From Rubellimicrobium thermophilum DSM 16684 (GTDB taxonomy: Bacteria > Pseudomonadota > Alphaproteobacteria > Rhodobacterales > Rhodobacteraceae), in NCBI RefSeq assembly GCF_000442315.1, contig NZ_KE557320.1:390820-454819 (forward strand): DNA of 64,000 bases, in the 5' to 3' direction. This document shows, in pieces, positions 18,297-27,856 of this stretch (position 1 is its first letter; the number at the start of each line of letters is the position of its first letter). The notes beneath the pieces are model-generated. The model was not told the DNA's origin, searched no databases, and worked only from the letters and a program-made list of their open reading frames with translations. A program made the position numbers and the translations under genes.

Positions 18297-20674
18297 TCAC
18301 GCGCCGCGCGGCTTGGCGCGCAGGGTGGGCTCGGCCTCCCAGGGGCGTTCGGGCCAGGGGTGGCGGGGGTAGCGGCCGCGCATCTCCTTGCGCACCTCCG
18401 GGTAGGCCGTCCGCCAGAAGCCGGGCAGGTCGGTGGTGACGGCGATGGGCCTGCCCCCGGGCGACAGCAGGGTGATGCGCAGCGGGCGGCCTGCGGCCCG
18501 GGGGTGGTCCGTCACGCCCAGCATCTCCTGCAGCCGGATCTCGATTCCCGGCATCTCGCCCCCGTAATCCACCGGCACCCTCCGGCCGAGCGGGGTGACG
18601 AAGATCGCCGGCACCTCTTGGTCGAGCCTCTGGCGCTGTCCGTGATCCAGCATTGCCTCGAGCGCCGGAAGCAGATCGAGCCGCCGGAAGCCCTCGGCTG
18701 TGCGCAGCCGACCAATCCAGGGCCGCAGCCAGTCTTCCAGGCGCGCCATGAGTGCGGCATCCGACAGGTCTGGCAGATCCATTCCTGCCTCCCGGCCGAT
18801 GGCCACACGGGCCCGGAACCGTTCGGCCGCTTCGGACAGCCGCAGCCCCATGGTGCGCACCCCGTCGAGCATCGCCGCCGCGACGGCCTCTTCGGGGGCG
18901 TCCTCCCACGGTCTGTCGGCCAGGATCAGCGCGCCGAGCCGTTCCTGCCGCCGCGTCCGGACCCGGCCGGCCCGCTGGTCCCAGAGGGCGCATTCGACAA
19001 GGGTCAGCCGGTCGCCCAGCGCGGCCCGCAGCGCGTCTTCCTCCACGGCCAGGGCGGCGCGGATCCGCGCTTCCTCTCCGGCATCGTCGAGGTCGGTCAC
19101 GACGATCAGAGCTTCGCGCTCCATGGGATCGCCGGGCGGCATCGCTGCCCCCCGCCCGCCCGAGAGGAGATAGCGCGCGGCCTCGCCCTCGCGCCGCAGG
19201 CCGATGCGGTCTGGGTAGGCCAGGGCCGCCATGGCGCCCGGCGCCATCGCCGGCCGTTCGGGCACCAGCGCGGCGAGGCGGCGCGCCTCCTGCCGCAGCC
19301 TTTCGCGCGCCTCGGGCCGCACCCGCCCTTCGATCAGCGGGATGAGGTCCACCGATCCGGGCGCGGGGCGTTCCCCTTCCGACAGCAGCGCCGCCAGCGC
19401 CGCCGCCCCGCGGCCCGCGATCAGCAGCATATGCGCCAGGCGCGGATGCACGGCGAGATCGGCCATCGCCCGGCCGTGCGCCGTGATCCGCCCTTCGGCG
19501 TCCAGGGCGCCCAGATCGCGCAGCAGGGCCCGTGCCTGTGCCAGCGCCCCCTCCGGCGGAGGGGTGAGGAAGGGGGGCTGCCCCCCCACAGCGCGAGGTC
19601 GAGCGCCAGCGGGGCGAGATCGGCCTCCAGGATCTCCGGCGGGGGGAAGGGTTGCATGCCGCTTTCCTCGCCGCGGGTCCAGAGGCGCCAGCAGATTCCC
19701 GGCGCCTCGCGCCCCGCCCGCCCGGCACGCTGGGCCGCTTCGGCTTTGGTGACGCGTTCAGTCACGAGGCGCGTCATTCCCGTGCCGGGATCGAAGCGGG
19801 CGCGGCGGCTGCGTCCGCTGTCCACCACGGCCCGGATGCCGGGAATGGTGAGCGAGGTTTCCGCGATGGCTGTGGCCAGAACGACCTTGCGCCCTTCGGC
19901 GGGGGCGATCGCGGCGCGCTGTTCGGCGGGGGGCATGGCGCCGTAGAGCGGGCGGATCGCCACGCCTTCCAGATCCTCCAGAAGCGCCGCCGTGCGGCGG
20001 ATCTCCCGCTCGCCCGGCAGGAAGGCCAGGATGTCGCCCTCGGTTTCGGCCAGGGCCTCACGCACCGTCGCGGCAACCGCCGCCTCGATCCGCATGTCCC
20101 CCAGGGGCCGGGGCAGCCAGCGCAGCTCTACAGGAAAGGCACGCCCTTCGGCGGTGACGACCGGAGCCCCCATCCAGGCGGCCACCTGCCCCGTATCGAG
20201 TGTGGCCGACATCACGATCAGCCGCAGATCCGGGCGCAGCGCTGTCCGGGCCTCGATCGCGAAGGCCAGGCCCAGATCGGCGGGCAGGTTGCGCTCGTGG
20301 AACTCGTCGAAGATCACGCAGGACACGCCCGGAAGGTCCGGCGCATCGCGGATCATGCGGGTCAGGATGCCCTCGGTCAGCACCTCGATCCGCGTCGCCG
20401 GTCCCACCCGGCTTTCGCCGCGCATCCGGTAGCCCACCGTCGCCCCGACCGGCTCGCCCAGGGTCCGGGCCATCCGCTCGGCCGCGGCCCGCGCCGCAAG
20501 GCGCCGCGGTTCGAGCATCAGGATCCGCCCCTCCAGACCATGTTCGAGCAGCGCAAGGGGAACGCGGGTCGTCTTGCCGGCGCCCGGCGGGGCCTGGAGC
20601 ACGACCTGTCCCTCCCGGTCCAGGGCGGACAGAAGCTCCGGCAGGACGTCCTCGATGGGCAGGGTCAGAGCCAC
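18297..20674 (-). CDS. hrpB: ATP-dependent helicase HrpB (frameshift)
   Basis: DEAH-box superfamily 2 helicase; corrected length 792 residues, close to the usual 800-820. Motif I is [16 protein letters not shown], motif II is DEFHERN (a DEFH variant of DEAH typical of HrpB), motif III is MSATLDT, and motif VI is QRAGRAGR. The C-terminal HrpB domain follows. One C is lost in the C7 run at 19581-19587, splitting LALWGG from [11 protein letters not shown]. The start codon is GTG at 20674, overlapping the end of pyrD by ten bases. Its RNA substrate in bacteria is not settled. Confidence 0.93.
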
Positions 20675-21720
20675 CGCTCCCGCTCCGTGCCCACCGCTTC
20701 GGCGACCGAGGCGAAACCCTCCCGCGCGAGGAGCCTGTCCAGTCCCTGCAGGATCCCCGCCGCCAGGGACAGCCCCCCATGGGTCAGCGCGGTATAGATC
20801 TGCAGGGCCGAGGCGCCGGCGCGGATCTTGGCCAGGGCATCCTCGGCCGTGAAGATGCCCCCCACGCCGATCAGGGGCAGCCGCGTGAGGGCGGACAGCC
20901 GTGCCAGCACCCGCGTCGAACGCGTGAACAGCGGGGCGCCGGACAGCCCCCCCGGCCGGTCCCGCATGGCGCTGCGCAGCCCTTCGCGCGACAGCGTCGT
21001 GTTCGTCGCCACGATGGCCGCCACGCCTGCGTCCTCGGCCACGGCGGCGATCGCCTCGATCTCGGCTTCGGTCAGATCCGGGGCGATCTTGAGGAACACG
21101 GGCACCGGCCGCGCCAGGGCCGACCTTGCGTCCATCACGCGGGCCAGCAGATCGGCCAGGGCCTCGCGCCCCTGCAGCTCGCGCAGCCGCTCGGTATTGG
21201 GCGAGGAGACATTGACCGTCGCGAAATCGACAAGCGGCCCGAGCCGCCCCAGCACTGCCGCGAAATCCCCCGCCCGATCCGCGCTGTCCTTGTTGGCCCC
21301 GAGATTGACGCCCAGGATCAGCCCCGCGGGCCTCTGCGCCAGCCGCGCCGCGACCGCCTCCATGCCGTCATTGTTGAAGCCGAAGCGGTTGATGACGGCG
21401 CGGTCCTCCGGCAGCCGCCAGAGGCGCGGCCGGGGATTCCCCTCCTGCGGGCGGGGCGTCACGGCGCCGATCTCGACAAAACCCAGCGCGCTTCCGGCAA
21501 GACCCTTCAGCGCCACGGCATTCTTGTCGAATCCGGCGGCCAGGCCGAGCGGATTGGGCAGATCGAGCCCCGCAATGCGCGTCCGCAGCCGAGGCGAGGT
21601 CATGGCCCCCCCTCGTGGCCCCAGCCCCATCCGCAGCGCCAGCAGAGCCAGGCCATGGGCCCGCTCCGGGTCGATCCGGCGGAGCATCGTCAGCCCGGCC
21701 CGTTCCAGCACGGCGTTCAC
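20665..21720 (-). CDS. pyrD: Dihydroorotate dehydrogenase (quinone), class 2
   Basis: Membrane-associated flavoenzyme that oxidises dihydroorotate to orotate and reduces quinone. It has 351 residues. The class 2 N-terminal helical extension ([22 protein letters not shown]) is present. The FMN barrel has [24 protein letters not shown] [15 protein letters not shown] with the catalytic Ser, and [12 protein letters not shown] chose the GTG at 21718-21720, which overlaps the stop of the DUF952 gene (GTGA) and gives the conserved [14 protein letters not shown] opening. Genes DUF952, pyrD and hrpB overlap in series, so they are probably one transcript. Confidence 0.95.
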   Translation of the reverse strand: MNAVLERAGLTMLRRIDPERAHGLALLALRMGLGPRGGAMTSPRLRTRIAGLDLPNPLGLAAGFDKNAVALKGLAGSALGFVEIGAVTPRPQEGNPRPRLWRLPEDRAVINRFGFNNDGMEAVAARLAQRPAGLILGVNLGANKDSADRAGDFAAVLGRLGPLVDFATVNVSSPNTERLRELQGREALADLLARVMDARSALARPVPVFLKIAPDLTEAEIEAIAAVAEDAGVAAIVATNTTLSREGLRSAMRDRPGGLSGAPLFTRSTRVLARLSALTRLPLIGVGGIFTAEDALAKIRAGASALQIYTALTHGGLSLAAGILQGLDRLLAREGFASVAEAVGTERERWL

Positions 21721-22049
21721 GGCAGCGCAGGGCGGTGTCGTCCGCCCTCCAACGGCAGGGGAACGGACCAGGCCACGTCCGTGAGTTGCAGCGCCCGGTA
21801 GAGATGGGGGAACAACGCACCCCCCCGCGAGGGCTCCCAGCGCAGCGCATCGCCGAGCCGCCCCACCTCGAGAGCGAGCAGCATCAGCCCCTCTTCCCCG
21901 CCGAAATGCCGGGCTGCCGTCTCTTCGATCTGATCGGCGGCGGACAGATGTACGAATCCGTCGCGCAGATCGTCGGGAGAGCCGGCCAGCCGCCCTTCGG
22001 CCTGCAGGGCGGCCCATTCGTCGGCGCGGAGGATCTTGTAGACCATCAT
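21717..22049 (-). CDS. DUF952 family protein
   Basis: A 110-residue small soluble protein with the DUF952 signature: [16 protein letters not shown] at the start, [15 protein letters not shown] in the middle (conserved D-FIHLS pattern), and [10 protein letters not shown] near the end. The function of the family is not established. It is the first gene of the overlapping DUF952-pyrD-hrpB series and is divergent from the 5'-nucleotidase gene. Confidence 0.88.
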   Translation of the reverse strand: MMVYKILRADEWAALQAEGRLAGSPDDLRDGFVHLSAADQIEETAARHFGGEEGLMLLALEVGRLGDALRWEPSRGGALFPHLYRALQLTDVAWSVPLPLEGGRHRPALP

Positions 22050-22100
22050 GCGCGCCTCATGCGGCCGGCGCGGCGTCCGGTCAAGGCAAGCCCTGGCGCG

Positions 22101-22117
22101 TTTACGCCATCTTAACC
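22101..22117. promoter_or_regulatory. CtrA-like box TTTA-N7-TTAACC
   Basis: TTTA (22101-22104), seven bases and TTAACC (22112-22117) give one mismatch to the CtrA consensus. It lies between the divergent DUF952 gene (start 22049) and the 5'-nucleotidase gene (start 22193). Confidence 0.45.
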
Positions 22118-22192
22118 ATTGCCGGTGCAGAATGTCTTTCGACCGTCACGCGAATCGGTCCACTGTCGTCACACCAGCAAGGGAGAGGATTC

Positions 22193-23779
22193 ATGCGTCT
22201 CTGGCACAGGACTGCCGCGCTCGCGCTGGCCGCCTCCGGGGTGGCGACCGGAGCTGCGGCGGATTTCACGCTCACCATCCTGCATACCAACGACTTTCAC
22301 GACCGGTGGGAGCCTGTGAACGCCTTCGACTCCGCCTGCACGGCGGATCAGGCGGCGGCGGGGGAATGCTTCGGGGGGATCGCCCGCCTCGTGACGGCCG
22401 TGGCCGCGGCCCGCGAACGGGCAGGGGGCCCTGTCATCCTCCTCGATGCCGGGGATCAGTTCCAGGGCTCGCTGTTCTACACGCAGTACAAGGGTGCCGT
22501 CGCGGCGGAATTCATGCCAAGCCTCGGTTATGATGCGATGGCCGTGGGCAATCACGAATTCGACGACGGTCCCGCCGTTCTGGCCGGGTTCATCGATGCG
22601 GTGGGCATTCCCGTCCTCTCCGCCAATATCGACGCCAGCCGCGAACCCGCTCTCGAGGGCAAGATCGCCCGCTCGACGGTGCTGGAGATCGGGGGAGAGC
22701 GGATCGGCATCGTCGGCCTGACCACGACCGACACGCCCGAGATTGCCGCGCCGGGCCCGAATGTGAACTTCCTGCCCTATGACGCCGCCCAGCAGGAGAT
22801 CGACCGCCTCACGGAAGAGGGCGTGAACAAGATCATCCTGCTGAGCCATGTCGGCTTCGAGGAGGACCAGGCGCTGGCCGAAACCCTCACCGGCGTGGAT
22901 GTCATCGTCGGCGGGCATTCCCACACGCTGCTGTCCAACACCGCAGAGGGGGCCGCCGGGCCCTATCCCACGGTCGTCAACGATGTGCCCATCGTCCATG
23001 CCCGGTCCTACGGCACATATCTGGGCGAGCTGACCGTCACCTTCGACGATGAGGGCAAGGTGCTTTCCGCCGAGGGTGAACCGATCCTGCTCGATGCCTC
23101 GGTGCCCGAGGATGAGGCGACGCTGGCCCGCGTGGCCGAACTGGCCATCCCGCTCGAGGAGATCCGCGCCCGCGTGGTGGCCGAGGCGGCGGACGCCATC
23201 GACGGAGAGAGGGCATCCTGCCGGGCCATGGAATGCGAGATGGGCAATCTCGTGGCCGAGGCGATGCTGGACCGCGTGCGTGATCAGGGGATCAGCATTG
23301 CCATCGCGAATGGCGGCGGCCTGCGCGCCTCGATCGATGCAGGGCCGGTGACGATGGGCGAGGTGCTCACCGTGCTGCCCTTCCAGAACACGCTCTCCAC
23401 CTTCCAGGTCTCGGGACAGACCGTCATCGACGCGCTCGAGAACGGGGCCAGCCAGATCGAGGAAGGGGCAGGCCGCTTCGCCCAGGTCGCGGGGCTGCGC
23501 TATACCATCGACCTGTCGCAGCCTCCCGGCTCGCGCATCTCGGATGTGCAGGTCATGCAGGATGGCGCATGGGTCCCCATCGACCCGGCGGCAACCTATG
23601 GCGTGGTGTCCAACAACTATGTCCGCAATGGCGGTGACGGCTATGCGATGTTCGTGGATGCGCAGAACGCCTATGACTTCGGTCCCGATCTGGCGGATGT
23701 GACGGCCGAATATCTCGCGGCGAACCAACCCTATCAGCCCTTCACCGACGGGCGCATCACGGTGCTGGGGGCGGACTGA
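22193..23779 (+). CDS. Periplasmic 5'-nucleotidase/metallophosphatase (UshA-like)
   Basis: Two-domain nucleotide phosphatase of 528 residues. The signal peptide is residues 1-23 (ALALAASGVATGAAA). The metallophosphatase domain shows the metal-ligand motifs TNDFHDR, DAGDQFQGS, GNHEFDDG and GGHSHT. A C-terminal 5'-nucleotidase domain starts about residue 335 (ANGGGLRASIDAG and SNNYVRNGGDGY for nucleotide binding). It would salvage extracellular nucleotides in the periplasm. A GGGAGAGG ribosome-binding site precedes it. Substrate range (UshA, SoxB relatives, UDP-sugar hydrolases) is not fixed by sequence. Confidence 0.93.
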   Translation: MRLWHRTAALALAASGVATGAAADFTLTILHTNDFHDRWEPVNAFDSACTADQAAAGECFGGIARLVTAVAAARERAGGPVILLDAGDQFQGSLFYTQYKGAVAAEFMPSLGYDAMAVGNHEFDDGPAVLAGFIDAVGIPVLSANIDASREPALEGKIARSTVLEIGGERIGIVGLTTTDTPEIAAPGPNVNFLPYDAAQQEIDRLTEEGVNKIILLSHVGFEEDQALAETLTGVDVIVGGHSHTLLSNTAEGAAGPYPTVVNDVPIVHARSYGTYLGELTVTFDDEGKVLSAEGEPILLDASVPEDEATLARVAELAIPLEEIRARVVAEAADAIDGERASCRAMECEMGNLVAEAMLDRVRDQGISIAIANGGGLRASIDAGPVTMGEVLTVLPFQNTLSTFQVSGQTVIDALENGASQIEEGAGRFAQVAGLRYTIDLSQPPGSRISDVQVMQDGAWVPIDPAATYGVVSNNYVRNGGDGYAMFVDAQNAYDFGPDLADVTAEYLAANQPYQPFTDGRITVLGAD

Positions 23780-23784
23780 GCGTC

Positions 23785-24706
23785 ATGAGAACCCTCCTCC
23801 TCGCCCTGTGCGCGGCCTTTGCGGCGCCTCCGGTCGCCGCCGAGGGGGGCGGACCGCCCCTGACGAGCCTCTATGACTGCGGCGGGCTCGCTGTCCTCGT
23901 GCGGATGGGCGAGGGGGGTGAGGGCGCCTCCATGCGGATCGGGGACAGGATCCATGCCCTCGTTCCCGCCCTCTCGGCCTCCGGCGCCCGTTTCGAGGCC
24001 GTTGACGACCCCACGACCGTGTTCTGGTCCAAGGGGTTGTCTGCGACCCTCACGCTGAGGGGCAGGGACCTGCCGCCCTGCCGGATTGCGGATGATCCCG
24101 GCTGGAGCGCTGCGGGGAACGAACCGTTCTGGACGGCTTCGCTTCGCGGTCTGACCCTGACGCTCGATCGGCTGGGAGAGGTCGAACAGGTGGTCCGGCT
24201 TGCCGGGCCGGTCTGGCGGGACGGGGCCCTGCTGCTGGAAGGAGAGGGGGTCCGGCTCCGCTCCGTTGCGGCCCTCTGCCAATGATGACATGACAGGAAT
24301 GCCCTATCCCGAGACGGTGGAGATCGCGACAGGGGGCCAAACGCTCGACGGCTGCGGCGGGGATCCGGCCGTCCTGCTTGCCGGGGGCGAATGGGTCGTG
24401 GAGTCCATCGACGGGGTGCCCCCGGCCGCCGGAGCGCTGCCGACGCTCCTCTTCGATGGCGCAGCTGGGGAGGTCGCGGCTCGGGCGGATGCAACCGCTG
24501 GAGCGCCCGCTACAGCCTCACCGGAGAGGGGCTGAGCTTCGCCCCGCCCGTGGCGACCCGAATCGCCTGTGACACGGCCGTCATGAGAAGCGAGGAGCGA
24601 TTCTTCGCGGCCCTCGCTGGGGTGGCAGGGTTCGACATCGACAGCAGGGGGGGCGTTGCATCTGCTGTCTTCTTCCGGTTCGGCGCGGATCGTGGCACGG
24701 CGCTGA
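23785..24706 (+). CDS. Exported MliC-like/COG3650/META-domain protein (three frameshifts)
   Basis: After repair this is a 306-residue envelope protein. It has a signal peptide (1-19), then an MliC-like lysozyme-inhibitor domain (YDCGGLAVLVRM, later TVFWSKGLSATLTLRG and PPC), a COG3650-type domain (GNEPFWTASLRGL), and a META domain whose core GSGGCNRWSARYSLTGEG appears when one G is restored. It would end HLLSSSGSARIVARR. Breaks: an extra C at 24279-24280, a missing G at 24478-24479, an extra G in the G7 run at 24647-24653. Three breaks in one gene could mark a real pseudogene, but the same defect type is seen elsewhere. It starts 5 bases after the 5'-nucleotidase stop, so they are co-transcribed. 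Confidence 0.75.
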
Positions 24707-24760
24707 CGGGGCAGACAGGGCGGGGTTGGAGAGGGCGGGGTTGTGGCCTAGGGTTGTCTC

Positions 24761-25444
24761 ATGTGCGGGCGCATGGCCATCACCCTGACCCATGACGCGA
24801 TGGCTCATCTGTTCGATGCGGCCCCCGTCGGCGATCTGCCGGATCTGCCGGATTACAATGTCTGTCCGACACGGCCCATCGCCGTCGTCCTGTCGCAAGG
24901 GGGGCGGCGCTTCCTGCAGGCGATGCGCTGGGGTTTCCTGCCGGCCTGGTACCGCTCGCCGACGGATGGGCCGCTACTCATCAATGCCCGGGCCGAGAGC
25001 ATCGCCGACAGGCCCGCCTTCCGCGAGGCCGCGCGCCACCGCCGCTGCCTTGTGCCAGCGACCGGTTTCTATGAATGGCAGCGCCTGGAATCCGGCAGGT
25101 CGCAGCCCTGGTTCGTCACCCGTGCGGATGGGGCGCCCATGGTCTTTGCGGCGGTCTGGCAGAACTGGGGAGAGGCGGAGGCGCAGCAGGGCACGGTCGC
25201 CATCGTCACCTGCCCGGCGAATGCGCAGATGGCCAGGATCCATCCCCGTCTTCCGGTGATCCTGGAACCGGGGGACTGGCCCTTGTGGCTGGGCGAGGCC
25301 GGGCACGGAGCAGCTCGGCTCATGCGGGCCCCGCCCGAGGGGGCCTTGCGCATGGTCCCTGTGGGGCCGGCGATCAACTCTGCCCGATCACGGGGGGCAG
25401 ATCTGATCCGGCCGCTGGATCAGGACCCGATCAGCCCGGCGTGA
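24761..25444 (+). CDS. SRAP-domain protein (HMCES/YedK family)
   Basis: A 227-residue protein that forms thiazolidine crosslinks with abasic sites in single-stranded DNA. Cys2 (MCGRMAITL) is the catalytic residue exposed after Met removal. Other active-site parts are visible: YNVCPTRPIAVV, NARAESI, CLVPATGFYEW with the key Glu, and HPRLPVIL with the active-site His. It shields abasic DNA at replication forks. It stands 55 bases after the META gene. Confidence 0.95.
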   Translation: MCGRMAITLTHDAMAHLFDAAPVGDLPDLPDYNVCPTRPIAVVLSQGGRRFLQAMRWGFLPAWYRSPTDGPLLINARAESIADRPAFREAARHRRCLVPATGFYEWQRLESGRSQPWFVTRADGAPMVFAAVWQNWGEAEAQQGTVAIVTCPANAQMARIHPRLPVILEPGDWPLWLGEAGHGAARLMRAPPEGALRMVPVGPAINSARSRGADLIRPLDQDPISPA

Positions 25445-25474
25445 AGTCCCGGCGTGAAGTGGAGTGCCGGGGTC

Positions 25475-25504
25475 TTGCCTTGAGGGGGGAGCCCGGCCTA
25501 TATC
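25475..25504 (+). promoter_or_regulatory. Promoter of tRNA-Gly
   Basis: TTGCCT (25475-25480) and TATATC (25499-25504), with an 18-base spacer, end 11 bases before the mature tRNA. The position and fit suggest a sigma-70 tRNA promoter. Confidence 0.6.
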
Positions 25505-25515
25505 AGCACCCGCGG

Positions 25516-25589
25516 GCGGCTATGGTGTAGTGGTAGCGCCTCAGCCTTCCAAGCTGATGGGGTGGGTTCGATTCCCACTAGCCGCTCCA
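25516..25589 (+). tRNA. tRNA-Gly (anticodon TCC)
   Basis: The 74 bases fold into a clean cloverleaf. The acceptor GCGGCTA pairs with TAGCCGC, the anticodon stem TCAGC/GCTGA carries loop CTTCCAA with anticodon TCC, and the T arm is GTGGG-TTCGATT-CCCAC. The discriminator T and CCA are encoded. It decodes GGA and, by wobble, GGG. No integrase or attL/attR-like duplication of its 3' end is seen nearby. Confidence 0.97.
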
Positions 25590-25647
25590 ATCCTCCATCA
25601 AATCTAATCCTCCATCGGATCCTGTCGGGCCCGGTCCCATCAGGCTT

Positions 25648-25890
25648 TCAGGTCTTGGTCCGCTGCCGCCTGGCCTTGGGGGCGCTGTCGGCTGGCGCGT
25701 CCTCGCCTGCGGGCTGCGCTGCTGGCTCCTCCGCGCGCATCTGCCCGTCTGGGCCACCGCTTGCCTCGATTGCCTCGATCTCGGCGCGGGCCTGCTCCCA
25801 ATGGGCTTCGTGGCGTCCTTCGGGGCGGCCCTCGGCCTCCCAGATCGCGTGGGCGCGCCGACGGATGCGGTCTTCCTTGTCATCGTGCAT
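25648..25890 (-). CDS. DUF2934 protein
   Basis: An 80-residue hydrophilic protein. The N-terminal DUF2934 motif, DRIRRRAHAIWEAEGRPEG with H-EAHWEQA, is clear. The rest is Ala/Glu/Pro-rich, ending in a basic tail KARRQRTKT. The function is unknown; the family is common in Rhizobiales and Rhodobacterales. The start is set at the ATG before HDDKED. Confidence 0.85.
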   Translation of the reverse strand: MHDDKEDRIRRRAHAIWEAEGRPEGRHEAHWEQARAEIEAIEASGGPDGQMRAEEPAAQPAGEDAPADSAPKARRQRTKT

Positions 25891-25952
25891 GGCAGGATCC
25901 TCCCCTGACCTCATCTGTGGAACATGAACCCCTGCATCCCGGTTCGGTTCCC

Positions 25953-26810
25953 TCAGCCCAGGTTGCGGGCCAGTTCGTCGAGAACCGCGGGAAAGTCGCG
26001 CGAAGGGATCATGGCCTCGCGCACCAGCACATCGAAATGCCGGGTGAAGGCCTCCACGCGCGCCCGGTCGCGAAAGACGAGGTAGTGCTGCCCGATATAC
26101 AGCGCCGCAAGCAGCGGTCCGAAGACCGTGAGCGGCGCCGAGAACAGCCGGCGCGCGTCGAAGAGATGGACCCGCAGCGACGGGTAGAGCTGATCGTGAA
26201 GCGCGATGACATGCTCCAGCTGCGCGCGGCGGAGGACGGGATCGAGCCCGCGATAGAGGCCTTCGCCCCTGGCGAAGCATTCCAGCTCCTGATAGGGCAT
26301 CGCGATCTCGTAATCGGATCGCTGGCTGCGCATCCAGGCCAGCCGGTCCTCGCTGGCCCCCAGCGCCTGATCAAGGGTGCGGCCCTGGGTGGGCTCGGAT
26401 TCCCAGCGCAGGATGGCGGGGGTCTTGAGCATGTCGGGCAGCCCGGCGGGAACATGCCGGATCTTGTAGCCGGCAGCCTCGCGGTGCCAGGCGAAGAGAT
26501 GGTCGTCCACCAGGGCGCGGGGGGCCTCGGTCATCGTCAGGGCGGCCGCGACCAGATCGGCTGCGCGCTCCTGCCGGTCCGACAGACCGAGAAGCCAATC
26601 CGCCGACACCCCGAGGGCCTGGGCGCATTCGGCCGCAAGCTGGGCATTCGGCAGCCGGGTGAGGCCGGGGGTCAGCAGCTGCGAGATCGTGGAGCGGTCC
26701 ACACCGACACGCCTTGCGAGGTCTGCCTGGGACAGGCGGCGTTCCGACAGCGCCGTGCGGAGCCGTTCGCGAAAGAGATCCGCCCTGTCCCGCTTGTCGA
26801 GAAAACTCAT
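25953..26810 (-). CDS. XRE-family HTH transcriptional regulator
   Basis: The 285-residue protein has an N-terminal Cro/CI-type HTH (residues about 12-70: RLRTALSERRLSQADLARRV, DRSTISQLLTPG, LGVSADWLLGLSD). The 200-residue C-terminal part has no enzyme motif I recognise; it is helical with many aromatic residues and may bind a ligand. It is divergent from a fatty-acid desaturase gene with 134 bases between, which carry inverted repeats. Control of the desaturase and of itself is therefore likely. The start MSFLDKRDRAD was preferred over an upstream in-frame ATG inside the operator-like region. Confidence 0.85.
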   Translation of the reverse strand: MSFLDKRDRADLFRERLRTALSERRLSQADLARRVGVDRSTISQLLTPGLTRLPNAQLAAECAQALGVSADWLLGLSDRQERAADLVAAALTMTEAPRALVDDHLFAWHREAAGYKIRHVPAGLPDMLKTPAILRWESEPTQGRTLDQALGASEDRLAWMRSQRSDYEIAMPYQELECFARGEGLYRGLDPVLRRAQLEHVIALHDQLYPSLRVHLFDARRLFSAPLTVFGPLLAALYIGQHYLVFRDRARVEAFTRHFDVLVREAMIPSRDFPAVLDELARNLG

Positions 26811-26821
26811 CAGTGATGTGA

Positions 26822-26855
26822 AAAATCTGCAGAAGGGATTTTCAGTTGCGCAGAT
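26822..26855. promoter_or_regulatory. Candidate operator between HTH regulator and desaturase
   Basis: AAAATC (26822-26827) and GATTTT (26837-26842) form an inverted repeat with a 9-base gap. A second, overlapping pair, ATCTGC and GCAGAT, flanks it. It is the most AT-rich spot nearby and lies just upstream of the regulator gene. Confidence 0.4.
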
Positions 26856-26944
26856 GAGATCTCCCGCCGTCAAGGGGATTGCAGCACAGTCGCCCCGAAT
26901 CCGGCGGGATCAGCCCCCGGATCGGCTGCATCACCATCACGACC

Positions 26945-27841
26945 ATGAAGACGGGATCGGACCGGATCGAATGGCCAACCCTGGCCCTGCTGGCGTTCTG
27001 CTACCTGCTCTGGGCGCTGGCGGTCTTCGTTCTTGCCCCTGTGGCTCTCTGGCTTGCAGTGCCCCTTGCGGCCTGGAGCATCGCCCAGCATTCATCCCTC
27101 TGCCACGAGGCCATTCACGGACATCCCACCCGGAATCCGACGGTCAATGCCGCGCTGGTCTTTCCGGCGCTGGCCCTTGTCATTCCCTATGGCCGCTTCC
27201 GCGATACCCATCTTGCCCATCATCGCGATGCCAATCTGACCGATCCCTATGACGACCCGGAATCGAACTATCTCGCCCAACGCGACTGGGACAGCCTGCC
27301 CGCCGCCCTGCGCCTGCTGCTGCGCGTGAACAACACGCTGGCCGGGCGGATGCTTCTCGGGCCGGTCATCGGGACCGTGACATGGACGGCCGGTGACATC
27401 CGGGCGATGATCCGGGGCGATCGGGCCGTCATCGCGGCCTGGATCTGGCACATCCCCGCCGTCCTGCTGGTTCTCGGCCTTCTCCGGCTCTCGCCGATGC
27501 CCTTCTGGGCCTATGGCCTGGCCGTCTATCTTGCCCTTTCGCTCCTGAAAATCCGCACCTTCCTCGAACATCAGGCGCATGAACGCGTCCGGGGGCGCAC
27601 GGCCATCGTGGAGGATCGGGGGCCTCTGGCCCTGCTGTTCCTCAACAACAACCTGCATGTGGTCCATCACATGCATCCGCGCGTGCCGTGGTATCGGCTT
27701 CCTGCGCTCTATCGCGCGAATCCTCAGCGCTATCTCGGGGTCAACGGGGGCTACCGCTATCGGTCCTACGGCGAGATCTTCCGGCTCTATCTCTGGGCCG
27801 CCAAGGATCCCGTCCCGCATCCGATCCTGCGCCGCGACTGA
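26945..27841 (+). CDS. Membrane fatty-acid desaturase family protein
   Basis: Membrane di-iron oxygenase of 298 residues. It has the three histidine boxes HEAIHGH (about residue 57), HLAHH (about 91) and HVVHH (about 241), and at least four membrane helices. The family desaturates acyl chains, but carotenoid hydroxylases and ketolases share the fold, so the substrate is open. I set the start at MKTGSDRIEW. It is divergent from the HTH regulator, which is its likely controller. Confidence 0.88.
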   Translation: MKTGSDRIEWPTLALLAFCYLLWALAVFVLAPVALWLAVPLAAWSIAQHSSLCHEAIHGHPTRNPTVNAALVFPALALVIPYGRFRDTHLAHHRDANLTDPYDDPESNYLAQRDWDSLPAALRLLLRVNNTLAGRMLLGPVIGTVTWTAGDIRAMIRGDRAVIAAWIWHIPAVLLVLGLLRLSPMPFWAYGLAVYLALSLLKIRTFLEHQAHERVRGRTAIVEDRGPLALLFLNNNLHVVHHMHPRVPWYRLPALYRANPQRYLGVNGGYRYRSYGEIFRLYLWAAKDPVPHPILRRD

Positions 27842-27856
27842 TGCGCGGGGCGATCC

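Noticed and set aside
18219..18420. A small gene starting after the perfect CtrA box
   Set aside because: The frame (MTICMPIILPGSLLNG) soon runs antisense into hrpB, with no family match and no good end. Kept only as a finding about the box.
25516..25640. tRNA-Gly as an integration site
   Set aside because: No integrase and no repeat of the tRNA 3' end were found; a short AATCCTCCATC duplication after it is too small to matter.
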